The notes under the pieces are model-generated. The model had not been told where the DNA came from, ran no database searches, and saw only the letters and a list, made by a program, of their open reading frames with translations. The position numbers were made by a program, and so were the translations under genes. From Acidobacteriota bacterium (GTDB taxonomy: Bacteria; Acidobacteriota; Thermoanaerobaculia; Multivoradales; Multivoraceae), in NCBI GenBank assembly GCA_003388555.1, contig QQVD01000044.1, positions 62,001-126,000 on the forward strand: a stretch of DNA of 64,000 nt, given 5' to 3'. Shown piece after piece: positions 23,045 to 32,683 of the stretch; the stretch's first letter is position 1, and the number at the start of each line of letters is the position of its first letter.

Positions 23045-23928
23045 GGTCTCTCCTCCTGAGACGGACTCGGCGCCGCGGTTGCCCGCGTTCCCGTCGACGG
23101 GGCTGCGCCGCCGGCAGGGCTCGCCGACGGTGGATCGAGCGCCAGCTCCCCTGCGGCGTCGGCGAGCAGCGCCCGCGCCGCGTCGGCTCCGACGCCACGT
23201 TCGATCAGCGAGCCTCTGAGCTCGGCGAGAGTGCTCTCGATGCGCCGGTAGAGCGGGCGCTGCTCGAGATCCAGACGGCGGGCGATGTCGGCCACGGTGA
23301 CGCCCTCGAAGAACCGCAGCATCAGGATCAGCCGATCTTCGTCTGCCAGCTCGGCGAGCGCCGCGGCGAGCTCGGAGCGCAGCGAACGCAGCGCCGCGCT
23401 CTGCTCGGCTTCTTCCACGCGGCGGTCCGTCCGCTCGCTCGAAGGTGTGTGGTGGAAGAACTCGTCGGGCTCCGTCTCCTCGCGTCGTTCGGACCGCTGG
23501 GGCAGGGCCAGCAGCATCGCTTCGAGCTCCGCCTCGCTCGCCTCGACGTCGGGGCGCTGCAGCACGATCTGCAACGCCTCGTACTCGCTGCGCCGGTCCC
23601 TCCGCACCAGCCGATCGAGCAGGATGGCAGGGCGCCCGAGTCGTTGCGCCGCCTTCGAGACCCTGTACTTGCCCCACTTCTCGATGCGGAAGTCGCGGAA
23701 CAGATTGGTCAGCACCACCCGCAGGTAAGTCGACAGCTTGCTGCGGCCGGAGAACTCTCGTATCCGGCGGTAGTCGTCCTCGACCAGCTTGAGCTTCGCC
23801 TGGGCGGCGAACTCCTCGGCCTCCTCCGGCCTCAGACAGTAGCGATGGGCGATTCCGCGTAGCAGACGCTCGATCAGCGGCAGGGAGTCGACGAAGAGCT
23901 GCTCTGGGGAGGAGGTGGAAGTGGACAC
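23041..23928 (-). CDS. ECF-type RNA polymerase sigma factor
   Basis: 295 residues. Region 2 is seen in LRGIAHRYCLRPEEAEEFAAQAKLKL and in FSGRSKLSTYLRVVLTNLFRDFR, where the WL-x3-N motif is replaced by YLRVVLTN. Region 4 is in LAELADEDRLILMLRFFEGVTVADIARRLDLEQRPLYRRIESTLAELR, a helix-turn-helix for -35 recognition. The linker between them is longer than usual and acidic, and a ~50-residue Ala/Pro/Ser-rich tail follows region 4. The gene ends in an ATGA overlap with the anti-sigma gene, so the pair is probably one regulatory switch. Target promoters cannot be read from this window. Confidence 0.82.
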   Translation of the reverse strand: MSTSTSSPEQLFVDSLPLIERLLRGIAHRYCLRPEEAEEFAAQAKLKLVEDDYRRIREFSGRSKLSTYLRVVLTNLFRDFRIEKWGKYRVSKAAQRLGRPAILLDRLVRRDRRSEYEALQIVLQRPDVEASEAELEAMLLALPQRSERREETEPDEFFHHTPSSERTDRRVEEAEQSAALRSLRSELAAALAELADEDRLILMLRFFEGVTVADIARRLDLEQRPLYRRIESTLAELRGSLIERGVGADAARALLADAAGELALDPPSASPAGGAAPSTGTRATAAPSPSQEERP

Positions 23929-23962
23929 GGCCGCTGGCTCTCCGGATACCCCGCCGCGTGCC

Positions 23963-25558
23963 TCAGAGTCCGGCGCCGCCGCCCGCGTACTCGAGCACCA
24001 GGACGCGGTCGAAGGCCTCCTCGAACAGCGGCCCGTCCTTGTTCGCCTCCCACATCTCGACGGTCGGCTCGTGCTCGGCGCGCAGCTCCAGCACCACCTT
24101 CTGCTTCTTGACCACCGCCCGCAGCCCCTGGATGCGCCCGGATCGCGAGCGCTCGAGGTGCTCGGCCAGGCGCAGGCAGACGGTGAGAGCGAGGAGGCGA
24201 GGTCGGTGCGAGGCGTCGAGCAACCCGGGATAGGCGGAGGGGCTGGGGGTGCCCTTGCGGTGGTAGCGGACCAGCAGGTTGATCATCGCCTGCTCGGAGT
24301 GTTCCCACCCGGGCAGGCCGGCGGCGGTGAGCAGCTGCGAGCCGTAGCGATGATGGCGGTAGTAGCCGATCGTCATCCCGATGTCGTGCAGCTTCGCCGC
24401 CGCGGCGAGCGTCTCGCGCTCGGCGGCACCGAGCCCGTGCAGCGGCGCCAGCTCGTCGAAGAGCAGCAGCGCCAGCTCGATCACCTTGCGGGTGTGTCGT
24501 GGCGCCTGCGGGTAGAGCGCGAACAGGTTGTCGACCGCGAAGCGGCGGGGGTCGTCGACCAGGTGTGGCGCCGGCTGGAAGAGTCGGTAGAAGGCGCCCT
24601 CGCGCACGCCCTGACCGGAGATCACCAGCTCGGAGCGCTCGGAGGTGCGCAGCAGCCAGCGGAAGACCAGGGCGCCGGCGGCGATGAGGTCGGCCCGGTC
24701 CCAGGACAGGCCCGGTACCTGCCGCAGCTCCTCCGGCGGCTTGGCGAGGATCTCCTCGGTCAGCGCCTCGAGGTCGCCGCGCCGCAGGCGGTAGCCGTGC
24801 AGGATCTCGAGGGGATAGGAGTGCTTGCGCTGCACCACCTTGGCGAGGTTGCGCACCGTGCCGCCCATCGCCACCAGCGGTCCCGGCTCGTCGGCGAAGC
24901 GCCGCGCCAGGTGGCCGAGTTGCTTCTCCAGCTCCTTCTCGACTCGCTTGACCTGCTTCGCCGTCGTGGCGCCGCGCTTCTCCTCGCCGAGGCCGAGGAA
25001 GGCCTCCGAGAGGCGCAGTGCTCCGAGGGGATAGGCGTCGCCGTCGACGAAGCGCCGATCTTCCATGCGTGAGATCTGCACGCTGCCGCCGCCCATGTCG
25101 ACCACCCAGGCGTCGGCGAACTGAGTGCTGTTGGCGACCGCGAGGGTGCCGTACTCGGCCTCCGAGCTGCCGGGGAGGATGCGCGCCGTCAACCCCAGCT
25201 CGGCCATGCGAGAGAGCACCTCGTCGCGGTTCTCCGCCTCCCGCACGGCGCTGGTGGCGAGCACCTCGATGGCGTCGAGATCGGCGCCGCGGGCGAAGTC
25301 GGCGAACAGCTCGAGCGCCGCGTTGGCCCGCTCGACGGCCGCCGGCTTGAGCCGACCCGCCATGCCCTGGGCCAGGCGCACCGGCTCGCGGATCGAGTCG
25401 ACCAGCCGGTACCATCGTCCCGGCCTGCACTCGTAGACGACCAGACGCGCCGTGTTGGAGCCGAGGTCGATGACGCCGATGCGGCGCGGCGGACCGGTCG
25501 TCGTGGTGACCGACGCGGAGCCGAGGGGCTCGACCGAGGTGTCGTAGGTCGCCGTCAT
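23963..25558 (-). CDS. Ppx/GppA-family exopolyphosphatase with C-terminal HD domain
   Basis: 531 residues. The N-terminal part is an actin-like ASKHA phosphatase: RIGVIDLGSNTARLVVYE (phosphate 1), a connect region with VLATSAVREAENRDEVL, VDMGGGSVQISRM (phosphate 2) and MGGTVRNLAKV (adenosine region). The C-terminal ~200 residues have an HD-like domain with KLHDIGMTIGYYRHHRYGSQLL. Ppx and GppA degrade polyphosphate and/or convert pppGpp to ppGpp. Both activities fit, and the stringent-response link is inference. It lies 34 bases beyond the start of the ECF sigma gene and 36 bases below the epoxide hydrolase gene on the same strand. Confidence 0.88.
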   Translation of the reverse strand: MTATYDTSVEPLGSASVTTTTGPPRRIGVIDLGSNTARLVVYECRPGRWYRLVDSIREPVRLAQGMAGRLKPAAVERANAALELFADFARGADLDAIEVLATSAVREAENRDEVLSRMAELGLTARILPGSSEAEYGTLAVANSTQFADAWVVDMGGGSVQISRMEDRRFVDGDAYPLGALRLSEAFLGLGEEKRGATTAKQVKRVEKELEKQLGHLARRFADEPGPLVAMGGTVRNLAKVVQRKHSYPLEILHGYRLRRGDLEALTEEILAKPPEELRQVPGLSWDRADLIAAGALVFRWLLRTSERSELVISGQGVREGAFYRLFQPAPHLVDDPRRFAVDNLFALYPQAPRHTRKVIELALLLFDELAPLHGLGAAERETLAAAAKLHDIGMTIGYYRHHRYGSQLLTAAGLPGWEHSEQAMINLLVRYHRKGTPSPSAYPGLLDASHRPRLLALTVCLRLAEHLERSRSGRIQGLRAVVKKQKVVLELRAEHEPTVEMWEANKDGPLFEEAFDRVLVLEYAGGGAGL

Positions 25559-25594
25559 CTGAGGCAGATTCCCTCGCCAGTGCGGTCGGCGCCG

Positions 25595-26734
25595 TCAGCC
25601 ACGCATGGCCCGGAAGGCGGCGCGCAGCTCTTTCGCGAACAGGTCCGGTTGCTCGAAGGCGGCGAAGTGACCGCCGCGATCGACCTCGTTCCAGTACACG
25701 AGGTTCTCGAAGCGCTTCTCGGTCCAGCGCCGCGAGGCCTGGAAGATCTCCTTGGGGAAGATGGTGCAGCCGGACGGCACCTTGACCGGGTCGCGCGACA
25801 TCTTGCCGAAGCTCTCCCAGTACAGTCGCGCCGACGAGGCGCCGCTGCGGGTGAACCAGTAGATCGACAGGTTGTCGAGGATCTGGGTGCGGCTGAGCGC
25901 GTTCTCGGGATGACCGTCGCAGTCGGTCCAGGCCCAGAACTTCTCGACGATCCAGCCGGCCAGGCCCGCCGGCGAGTCGACGAGCCCGTAGCCGACGCTC
26001 TGCGGCCTGGTGCTCTGCTGCTTGGAGTAGCCGGAGTCCCAGTCCTGGTAGTGCTTCATCGCCGCCAGCGCGCGCTTCTCGAGCTCGCTGAGATCGTCCA
26101 TCGTCGCCGGGTCGGGCCCGACCACCGGCATGTTGACGTGCACGCCGGCGCAGTGCTCCGGGTCCTGGACCCCGATCGAGGCGGTGACCACCGACCCCCA
26201 GTCGCCGCCCTGGGCGAAGTAGCGCTCGTAGCCGAGCTCGGCCATCAGCCGGCTCCAGGCCCGGGCGGTGCGTTCGACCGTCCACCCCGTGTCGGCCGGC
26301 TTGCCCGAGAAGCCGAAGCCCGGCAGGCTGGGGACGACCAGGTGGAAGGCGTCCTCGCAGGTGCCGTCGTGCTCGGTTGGGCAGGTGAGCTTCGGGATGA
26401 CCTGCAGGAACTCGACCACCGAGCCCGGCCAGCCGTGGGTGAGGATCAACGGCCGCGCCTCCTGGTGCGGCGAGCGCACGTGCAGGAAGTGGATCGGCAG
26501 CCCGTCGAGCTCGGCGAGGAACTGGGGGTGGGTGTTGAGGCGTGTCTCGAGGTCGCGCCAGTCGTAGTCCTCGGCCCAGGTGCGGCACACCTCCTGGAGG
26601 TAGGCCAACGGCGTGCCCTGGGACCAGTCGTCGACGGTCTCCTTCTCGGGCCAGCGGGTGGCGCGCAGTCGGCGCTGCAGATCCTCGATCTCGTGGACCG
26701 GGACTTCGACGCGGAACGGCTCGTGATCGGCCAT
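25595..26734 (-). CDS. epoxide hydrolase (alpha/beta hydrolase with EHN N-terminal domain)
   Basis: 379 residues. The N-terminal EHN module (FRVEVPVHEIEDLQRRL, then RWPEKETVDDWSQGTPLAYL) is followed by the hydrolase core: HGWPGS (oxyanion), GFGFSGKP, and the nucleophile elbow GGDWGS with Asp instead of Ser, as needed for epoxide opening. The late His is in GGHFAAFEQPD. Family members hydrolyse epoxides to diols in detoxification; some act on lipid epoxides. It lies just upstream of the Ppx/GppA gene on the same strand. The ATG at 26734 fits the EHN domain start. Confidence 0.88.
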   Translation of the reverse strand: MADHEPFRVEVPVHEIEDLQRRLRATRWPEKETVDDWSQGTPLAYLQEVCRTWAEDYDWRDLETRLNTHPQFLAELDGLPIHFLHVRSPHQEARPLILTHGWPGSVVEFLQVIPKLTCPTEHDGTCEDAFHLVVPSLPGFGFSGKPADTGWTVERTARAWSRLMAELGYERYFAQGGDWGSVVTASIGVQDPEHCAGVHVNMPVVGPDPATMDDLSELEKRALAAMKHYQDWDSGYSKQQSTRPQSVGYGLVDSPAGLAGWIVEKFWAWTDCDGHPENALSRTQILDNLSIYWFTRSGASSARLYWESFGKMSRDPVKVPSGCTIFPKEIFQASRRWTEKRFENLVYWNEVDRGGHFAAFEQPDLFAKELRAAFRAMRG

Positions 26735-26859
26735 CGGATCCTCCGGCCGACTTCGTCGGCTGAGTTCTCAGCGATGGACCGAGTCTATGGTGCGTCGGCC
26801 GCGGCGCCCGCCGTTCGCCAGACGCCCGCGGGTTCGTCGGGGCGTGGCGTGCGCTCTAG

Positions 26860-29139
26860 TCAGCTCAGCAGGCGCCAGATCTGGGCGACGAAGAAGCAGA
26901 CCACGAGTCCCAACACCACCGGCATCAGGGAGGCGACCGCGGTCCACTTCGCCGAGCGGGTCTCCTTCCAGATGGTGTAGATGGTGGTCGAGCAGGGGTT
27001 GTGGATGAGGCTGAAGAGCATCAGGTTGACCGCCATCAGCAGGGTGAAGCCGCCGGCCCGCAGCACCTCGGCCGTGGCCGTGGTGGAGTCGAGCTCGAAC
27101 ATCACGCCCGCCCCCTCGCCGACCCCGCCCATGCCGGTGGCCAGCACCGCCAGCATGAGGATCGTCGGGATGACGATCTCGTTGGCCGGGATGGCGATGA
27201 TGTAGGCGAGCAGGATGATGCCCGAGAGCCCGATCAGGGCGCCGAAGGGATCGAGCCAGCGGATCGCCCACTCGGCGATGCTGAGCTCGCCGACGTCGAC
27301 GTTGGAGATGGTCCAGATCACCGCTCCAGCCGGCAGCGCGAAGATGACCGCGCGCCAGAGCACGATCAGGGTGCGATCGATGATCGAGGTGTACAGCGTC
27401 TGCAGGATGCGGGGCGGACGGTAGGGCGGCAGCTCGAGGCTGAAGGTCGACACCTCGCCACGCAGCACGGTGCGCGACAGTGCCCAGGAGGTAGCAAAGG
27501 TCAGCAGCACGCCGAGCAGGGCGATGGAGACCACCGCCAACGCCGACACCAGCCCGCCGAGGGCCGCCGGCACCAGCGCTCCGATGAAGATCGAGGCGAT
27601 CAGGATCTGGGTCGGCCAGCGGCCGTTGCAGAGGGCGAAGTTGTTGGTGAGGATGGCGATCAGGCGCTCGCGCGGCGAGTCGATGATGCGGGTCGAGACG
27701 ATCGCCGCGGCGTTGCATCCCCACCCCATGGCCATGGTCAGCGCCTGCTTGCCGTGCGCGCCCACCCGGCTCATCATGCGGTCGAGGTTGAAGGCGACGC
27801 GCGGCAGGTAGCCGAAGTCCTCGAGCAGGGTGAAGAGCGGGAAGAAGATCGCCATCGGCGGCAGCATCACGCTGATCACCCAGGCGGTGCCGAGGTACAT
27901 GCCGTCGAGCAGGAACCCGTCGAGCCACCAGGGCAGGCCGATAGCCGCCGACACGCCCTTGAGCCACGGGTGCACGATGTCGAGGAAGAACGTCGCCAGC
28001 ATCGACGAGGGCACGTTGGCGCCGGCGATGGTGATCCAGAACACCGCGGTCAGCATCAACAGCATCAGGGGAAAACCGTAGATGCGGCTGGTCACCAGGC
28101 GGTCGATGGTGCTGTCGAGGTCGAAGCGCTGCTTCTCGCCGGAGAGCGTCTGGGAGCGGTCGGCGAGGCGTCCGGCCTCGGTGTAGATCGACTCCATCAG
28201 CTTCTGGTGGAAGTCCTTGCCGACCCGCCAGCGCAGCTGCTGGGCGCGCTCGATGAGCGGCCGCACGCGCTGCGGGTCGGGCGGGGTGATCGACGCTTCG
28301 TCCACTCCGCCAGCGTCGGGCTCGCGGTAGAGGTCGGTGAGCTCGCCGCTCTCCAGCGCCTCTCGGATCCGCTGGTCGCCGTCGAGCAGCCGCAGCGCCA
28401 CCCACTTGGGGTTCGGCAGCTGCGGGAACTCCGCCGCGACCGCTTCGCCGAGGCGGGAGACGGCGCGCGCCAGGTCCTGCGACTGATGGGTGACGCGGTG
28501 GGGGCGCGTGCGCACGGTGCCGGTCGCCACCTCGACGATCGCCCGGTTGAGCTCCTCGAGCCCTTTGCCGTAACGCGCCGAGGTCGCCACCACCGGCACT
28601 CCGAGGTCGCGGGCCAGGCGGCGCTCGTCGATGGAGATGCCGCGTCGCTCGGCTTCGTCGATCAGGTTGAGGCAGACCACCACGCGATCCGTGATGTCGA
28701 GCACCTGCAGCGCCAGGTTCAGGTTGCGCTCGAGACGGCTGGCATCGAGCACGATGACGGTGACGTCCGGACGTCCGAAGAGGATGAAGTTGCGCGCGAT
28801 CTCCTCGTCGACGCTGGTCGAGAGCAGCGAGTAGGTGCCCGGCAGATCGACCAGCTTGAATCGGTGCGGCCCGTTCGAGAAGCCTCCTTCGGCCCGTGCC
28901 ACCGTCTTGCCAGGCCAGTTGCCGGTGTGCTGGCGCAGGCCGGTGAGGGCGTTGAAGACGGTGCTCTTGCCGACGTTGGGGTTGCCTGCCAGGGCGACGA
29001 CGAAGTCGTACTCGCCCATGTCGACACCGAGCCGCTTGAGGTTGGCGATGTGGTGCGCCGGGCACGACGCGCAGTCGGGGCCGACGGCGGGCAGGGTCTC
29101 GCCGTCACCGGCGGGAGGGCGCTGGATCGGTTCGCTCAC
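26860..29139 (-). CDS. feoB: FeoB ferrous iron transporter
   Basis: 759 residues. An extra N-terminal stretch contains DCASCPAHH, with paired Cys and His. The G domain follows: [12 protein letters not shown] (P-loop), GNWPGKTV (switch I), VDLPGTYSL (G3), CLNLIDEAE (G4) and ATSARYGKG (G5). A helical spacer leads to the transmembrane region with two Gate-type repeats (for example [15 protein letters not shown] and [14 protein letters not shown]-like [11 protein letters not shown]). The C-terminus has [11 protein letters not shown]. FeoB imports Fe(II) through the inner membrane using its GTPase. The GTG at 29139 overlaps the stop of the DtxR-FeoA fusion gene (GTGA), so the two form an operon for iron uptake. 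No separate small FeoA or FeoC is adjacent. Confidence 0.95.
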   Translation of the reverse strand: MSEPIQRPPAGDGETLPAVGPDCASCPAHHIANLKRLGVDMGEYDFVVALAGNPNVGKSTVFNALTGLRQHTGNWPGKTVARAEGGFSNGPHRFKLVDLPGTYSLLSTSVDEEIARNFILFGRPDVTVIVLDASRLERNLNLALQVLDITDRVVVCLNLIDEAERRGISIDERRLARDLGVPVVATSARYGKGLEELNRAIVEVATGTVRTRPHRVTHQSQDLARAVSRLGEAVAAEFPQLPNPKWVALRLLDGDQRIREALESGELTDLYREPDAGGVDEASITPPDPQRVRPLIERAQQLRWRVGKDFHQKLMESIYTEAGRLADRSQTLSGEKQRFDLDSTIDRLVTSRIYGFPLMLLMLTAVFWITIAGANVPSSMLATFFLDIVHPWLKGVSAAIGLPWWLDGFLLDGMYLGTAWVISVMLPPMAIFFPLFTLLEDFGYLPRVAFNLDRMMSRVGAHGKQALTMAMGWGCNAAAIVSTRIIDSPRERLIAILTNNFALCNGRWPTQILIASIFIGALVPAALGGLVSALAVVSIALLGVLLTFATSWALSRTVLRGEVSTFSLELPPYRPPRILQTLYTSIIDRTLIVLWRAVIFALPAGAVIWTISNVDVGELSIAEWAIRWLDPFGALIGLSGIILLAYIIAIPANEIVIPTILMLAVLATGMGGVGEGAGVMFELDSTTATAEVLRAGGFTLLMAVNLMLFSLIHNPCSTTIYTIWKETRSAKWTAVASLMPVVLGLVVCFFVAQIWRLLS

Positions 29140-30152
29140 GATGCACGCTCGATCTGGATCTGATCGGCCTGCGCCTTGCGCAGCGCGATCACCGCGCCGC
29201 GGATGCGGTAGCCGGTGGGATCGCCGGAGGGCGAGCGCAGGTGCGCCTCGACCTCGGTGCCGGGGATCAGCCCGAGGTCGAGCAGGCGCCGTCGCTCGAC
29301 ACCGCGGCACAGCGGCAGGAAGCCGACGACCGAACCGCGCTCGCCGACCTCCAGATCGCTGAGGCGGTGGGTCGGTCCGGGCATCTCGGCGCTGCTCTCC
29401 AGCGGCTGCACGGCGATGTGCGCCGCGAGCACCGGTGCCAGAACGCACTCCGAGGCGTCGGCCTCGAAGACCACCCGCTGCGACGTCACCTCGTTGACCC
29501 GCACCCGCATGCCGAGGTGCAGTCCCTCGGCGAGCAGCTGGGCGTAGCTCTCGGCCGGCTCGTCCTCGATGTGCACGATCTCGGCGACGCGACCGATCTC
29601 GAGCGTCGGCAGCGGCTGGCCCGAGGCCGGCGCGATGTCGCCCTCCGGCGTCGGGATCGGATCGCCGTGCGGGTCCCACCGGGGGTGACCCATGCGCGCC
29701 GAGAGCTGTTCCGCCTGCGCCGCGCTCGTCGAGTGCTCGAGCCGCTCGGCCTCGCCGTGCCAGCGCGCCGGCTCGAGCCCCGTCTCCTCGGAGAAGTAGC
29801 TCTCCCAGAGGCGATGGATGCGGACCACCCGCAGCGCCTCGCTGCGGCCCGAGGCGCTGAGGCGCCAGTGGGCACCGTCGAAGTCGATGAGCTCGGCCCG
29901 CTCCATGCGCTGCAGCACCTCCGAGGCCCGCTGCGTCGACACCGCGAGCGCCCCGGCGACGCTCTCGAGGGTGGCCGGCACCTCGCGGTACTCGAAGTCG
30001 AACAGGTGCTTGAGCGCGTCCTCGAAGAGCACCCGCTCGCTGAGCCGGAGCGAGCGTTGCACCAGCCAGACCAGCCCCCGCTGGGGCCAGAGCAGCAGTG
30101 CCGCGGCGGCGAGAGCGGCGAAGCCGAGGAGCAGGGCGGCGAGTGGATGCAT
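29136..30152 (-). CDS. membrane-anchored DtxR-family regulator fused to FeoA-like domains
   Basis: 338 residues. A hydrophobic N-terminal helix ([18 protein letters not shown]) is followed by a DtxR-type winged helix ([33 protein letters not shown]) and the metal-binding dimerisation helix region ([33 protein letters not shown]). Two FeoA/SH3-like segments follow, at ~190-250 and ~265-335 (for example [18 protein letters not shown]). It would sense iron or manganese, but a transmembrane anchor is unusual for DtxR, which is normally a soluble repressor. It may bind DNA at the membrane or act directly on FeoB, the next gene. The ATG at 30152 was chosen because it includes the helix; starting lower would lose the anchor. 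Confidence 0.8.
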   Translation of the reverse strand: MHPLAALLLGFAALAAAALLLWPQRGLVWLVQRSLRLSERVLFEDALKHLFDFEYREVPATLESVAGALAVSTQRASEVLQRMERAELIDFDGAHWRLSASGRSEALRVVRIHRLWESYFSEETGLEPARWHGEAERLEHSTSAAQAEQLSARMGHPRWDPHGDPIPTPEGDIAPASGQPLPTLEIGRVAEIVHIEDEPAESYAQLLAEGLHLGMRVRVNEVTSQRVVFEADASECVLAPVLAAHIAVQPLESSAEMPGPTHRLSDLEVGERGSVVGFLPLCRGVERRRLLDLGLIPGTEVEAHLRSPSGDPTGYRIRGAVIALRKAQADQIQIERAS

Positions 30153-30616
30153 GGCGGTTTCCGCGGACGGCGGTCGGGAGCAGGTTCGGGGGTGCCGTGG
30201 GGCAGCCTTTTAGGTGCGCCACGGTTGAAGTTTAGATTACCCAAAAACAGGAGACGGCGCAAGGGGGAGAGGGTTGACGACGGATGCAGCGGACGAGCCG
30301 TCGGCTCGCCGCTGATCCGTTGCCGAGACGGATCCGCGCGGTCGCGGGGAGAGGCGATCCGAGGCGAGGGTTCGAGGACAGGGGATGCGGTTGGAAGAGT
30401 GGACAGGTGAGGGCCTGTACGGTAGGAGGCGATCCTGTTTCCAGTCTCAGCCGACGTTGCGGGAGAAAGCCGGTGTCCAGGCCTTGGGCCGCGGGCGGAG
30501 CCGCAAGCCTCTGTCGGGCCGCTGATAGGGTGCGCGCGCTCCCTCACCAGAGATCGCTGCATCGCCATGCAGGCCGAGGATCTCCCTTCAGCGAACCGAC
30601 GGATCGAGCCATCATC
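30153..30616. promoter_or_regulatory. divergent intergenic region between feo operon and cytochrome gene
   Basis: Some 460 bases with no convincing gene. Bases 30207-30247 are A/T-rich (TTTTAGGTGCGCC, then AAGTTTAGATTACCCAAAAA), in contrast to the surrounding G+C-rich DNA. TTAGGTG is half of a DtxR-like box, but no full palindrome is seen, so an iron box is only a suspicion. From about 30400 to 30480 the plus strand has small hairpin-forming words (ACAGG/CCTGT, AGGA/TCCT) without a known riboswitch core. Confidence 0.35.
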
Positions 30617-32374
30617 GTGCATCTCGTGCCCCGAACTCCTGGTCGCCGACCGCTCCTCGTCTTCTGCGTCCTCGTCCTCGTCCTCTTGTTGCCCGCCGCG
30701 GCGACGCGCCTCGTGGCCTCGATCTCGGGCACCGTGGTCGAGGAGGGCACGGGCACTCCGATCGCGGGGGCTCGGGTGCACGTGCAGACCGATCTCTCCA
30801 CCGTGGTGATCAGCGCCGTGGACGGATCCTTCACCCTGCCCACGGCGCCCGCCGTGCCTTCGACGATCACCGCCGCGGTGCCGTACGACCGCGGGCAGCC
30901 GGCCAACTGGCTGACCGGGGCCACGGTGGCCTCCGACGGCGATGTCGGCGTGGTCATCGAGCTGCGGCGACTGCCCACCGCCGACGTGGCGAGCTACGAC
31001 CCCGACACCTCGCAGCTCTGCAACGCCTGCCACCAGCAGATCACCGCTGCCTGGGCGCCCTCCGAACACGCCCGCGCCGCGACCAACGAGTGGGTGCTCG
31101 ACCTCTTCTCGGGCACCGGGACGCCCGGCGGATCGGCGGGGTACGTCTTCCGTGACACCCACGATGCCGACGACACCGGCTTCTGCGCCACCTGCCACGC
31201 ACCGCTCGCCGACGCCCTGGACCCGGGCAACGTCTTCCTCGACGAGGTCACCGATGCGGCCGCGCTCGAGGGGGTCAGTTGCCTGGCCTGCCACCAGATC
31301 GACTCGGTGGACGGCGACGTCAACGCCCTGCACCACCTCGGCAACTCCACCTACCGCTTCCCCGACGACGCCGGCTTCAGCTCGCCGGAGCAGTTCGTGT
31401 GGGGGCCTCTCGACGACGTCGACTTCGGCTTCATGCGCGCCTCGTACGCGCCGTTCTTCGAGACGTCGGAGCTGTGCGCCTCCTGCCACCAGTACGTCAA
31501 CCCGACCACCGGAGCGCCGGGCCAGAGCACCTACGAGGAGTGGTTGGCTTCTCCGTATGCCCAGCCGGGGCCCGGACACCGCGAGTGCCAGGACTGCCAC
31601 GAGCCGCCGTCGGCGGCGCCCGACGTCGCCTGTGAGGCGCAAGGTCTCGAGCGCCCCGGCGACCAGGTGCACGCGCACGACTTCATCGGCTCGACCCCGA
31701 CGACCCTGGCCGATGCCTTCCTCGTCCAGCTCGTGGCTGCCGAGGCCGGCGGCGTCGTCGAGGTCTCGGTCGACGTGACCAACGCCGGCGCCGGGCACGC
31801 GTTCCCCACTGGCGTCTCGATCCGCAACGGCCTGCTGCTGGTGGAGGCGACGCTGAGCGGACAGCCGCTCACCCAGCTCTCTGGTCCGACGCTGCCCTTC
31901 TGGGCCGACGACGACGTGCCCGGCACCGCACCCGGCGACTACGCCGGCTTGCCAGGCAAGGGCTACGCGCGGGTGCTCGAGGGACGCATCAACGGTCAGG
32001 GCCCGGTCGTCCGACCGGTGCTCTTCATCGACGCCGAAGGGGTCTTCTCCGACACCCGCCTGCCGTCGGGCGAGACCGACACCGTCGAGGTCTCCTTCGC
32101 GCTGCCCCCCGGCGCCGCCCCCGGCGACGTCGTCGAGGTCCGCGCCCGCCTCCTCTACCGCCGCGCCTGGCGCGCCACCTACGTCACCAAGGGCTGGACC
32201 GAGACGCCCGGCGGCCTGCCGCTCGAGATCGAGATCGCCGACGAGCAGCAGCAGCTCACCTTGGTCGAGGGCGGCGGCACGGTGCTCGAGATCCCCACCC
32301 TCGACCGCCTCGGTGCGGCGCTCTTCTCGCTCCTGCTGGGCGGCATCGCGCTGTTCTGGCTGCGGCGCAGGTGA
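30617..32374 (+). CDS. pentaheme cytochrome c-type exported protein with IPTL-type C-terminal sorting signal
   Basis: About 585 residues. A hydrophobic N-terminus (RPLLVFCVLVLVLLLPAAA) precedes a carboxypeptidase-regulatory-like beta domain (ISGTVVEEGTGTPIAGARVHV). Five CXXCH heme sites follow: CNACH, CATCH, CLACH, CASCH and CQDCH. Extra His (LHH, HRE, HAHD) could be distal ligands. A beta-rich domain with GAGHAFPTGVSIRNG follows. The C-terminus is IPTLDRLGAALFSLLLGGIALFWLRRR-like (IPTL, helix, basic end), as in IPTL-CTERM sorting signals, so it is probably surface-attached and moves electrons outside the cell. The GTG at 30617 is a guess; GTG 30626 is equally possible. Confidence 0.78.
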   Translation: MHLVPRTPGRRPLLVFCVLVLVLLLPAAATRLVASISGTVVEEGTGTPIAGARVHVQTDLSTVVISAVDGSFTLPTAPAVPSTITAAVPYDRGQPANWLTGATVASDGDVGVVIELRRLPTADVASYDPDTSQLCNACHQQITAAWAPSEHARAATNEWVLDLFSGTGTPGGSAGYVFRDTHDADDTGFCATCHAPLADALDPGNVFLDEVTDAAALEGVSCLACHQIDSVDGDVNALHHLGNSTYRFPDDAGFSSPEQFVWGPLDDVDFGFMRASYAPFFETSELCASCHQYVNPTTGAPGQSTYEEWLASPYAQPGPGHRECQDCHEPPSAAPDVACEAQGLERPGDQVHAHDFIGSTPTTLADAFLVQLVAAEAGGVVEVSVDVTNAGAGHAFPTGVSIRNGLLLVEATLSGQPLTQLSGPTLPFWADDDVPGTAPGDYAGLPGKGYARVLEGRINGQGPVVRPVLFIDAEGVFSDTRLPSGETDTVEVSFALPPGAAPGDVVEVRARLLYRRAWRATYVTKGWTETPGGLPLEIEIADEQQQLTLVEGGGTVLEIPTLDRLGAALFSLLLGGIALFWLRRR

Positions 32375-32683
32375 GGGAAGGGAAGAGGGAAGAGGGGGCG
32401 GAAGGGGGTCAGGGGTCAGGGGTTAGGGAGAAGGGACAAGGGCAGAGGGAAAAGGGACAAGGGAAAAGGGACAAGGGCAGAGGGAAAAGGGACAAGGGAA
32501 AAGGGACAAGGGAAAAGGGACAAGGGAAAAGGGAAGAGGGGTTAGGGCAGAAGGCAGAAAGCAGAAAGCAGAGGGGCAGAGGGAGAGAAAGGGCCGTCGG
32601 GCGGCTGTCGTGGGACATCCGCCGGACGCTCGCCTGCGCCAGGCACGGCGGCCACGAAAGCACCTGAGGAGGTCCGCCCTCGG
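32375..32683. repeat. heptamer G-run array in a convergent gap
   Basis: This gap of about 310 bases lies between convergent genes. From the cytochrome stop the plus strand is purine-rich. From 32409 to about 32550 it is a degenerate 7-nt array of the form NNAGGGR: TCAGGGG, TCAGGGG, TTAGGGA, GAAGGGA, then alternating CAAGGG/AAAGGG/AGAGGG units, with GGGACAA at 32433, 32454, 32468, 32489, 32503 and 32517. G runs every 7 bases could form G-quadruplexes. The same unit, reverse-complemented, is arrayed at 21926-22074. The last ~90 bases before the next gene end hold no recognised feature. Confidence 0.85.

Noticed and set aside
30207-30247. A/T-rich patch considered as a DtxR iron box
   Set aside because: Only one half-site-like TTAGGTG was seen; the full interrupted palindrome is missing, so no operator is called.
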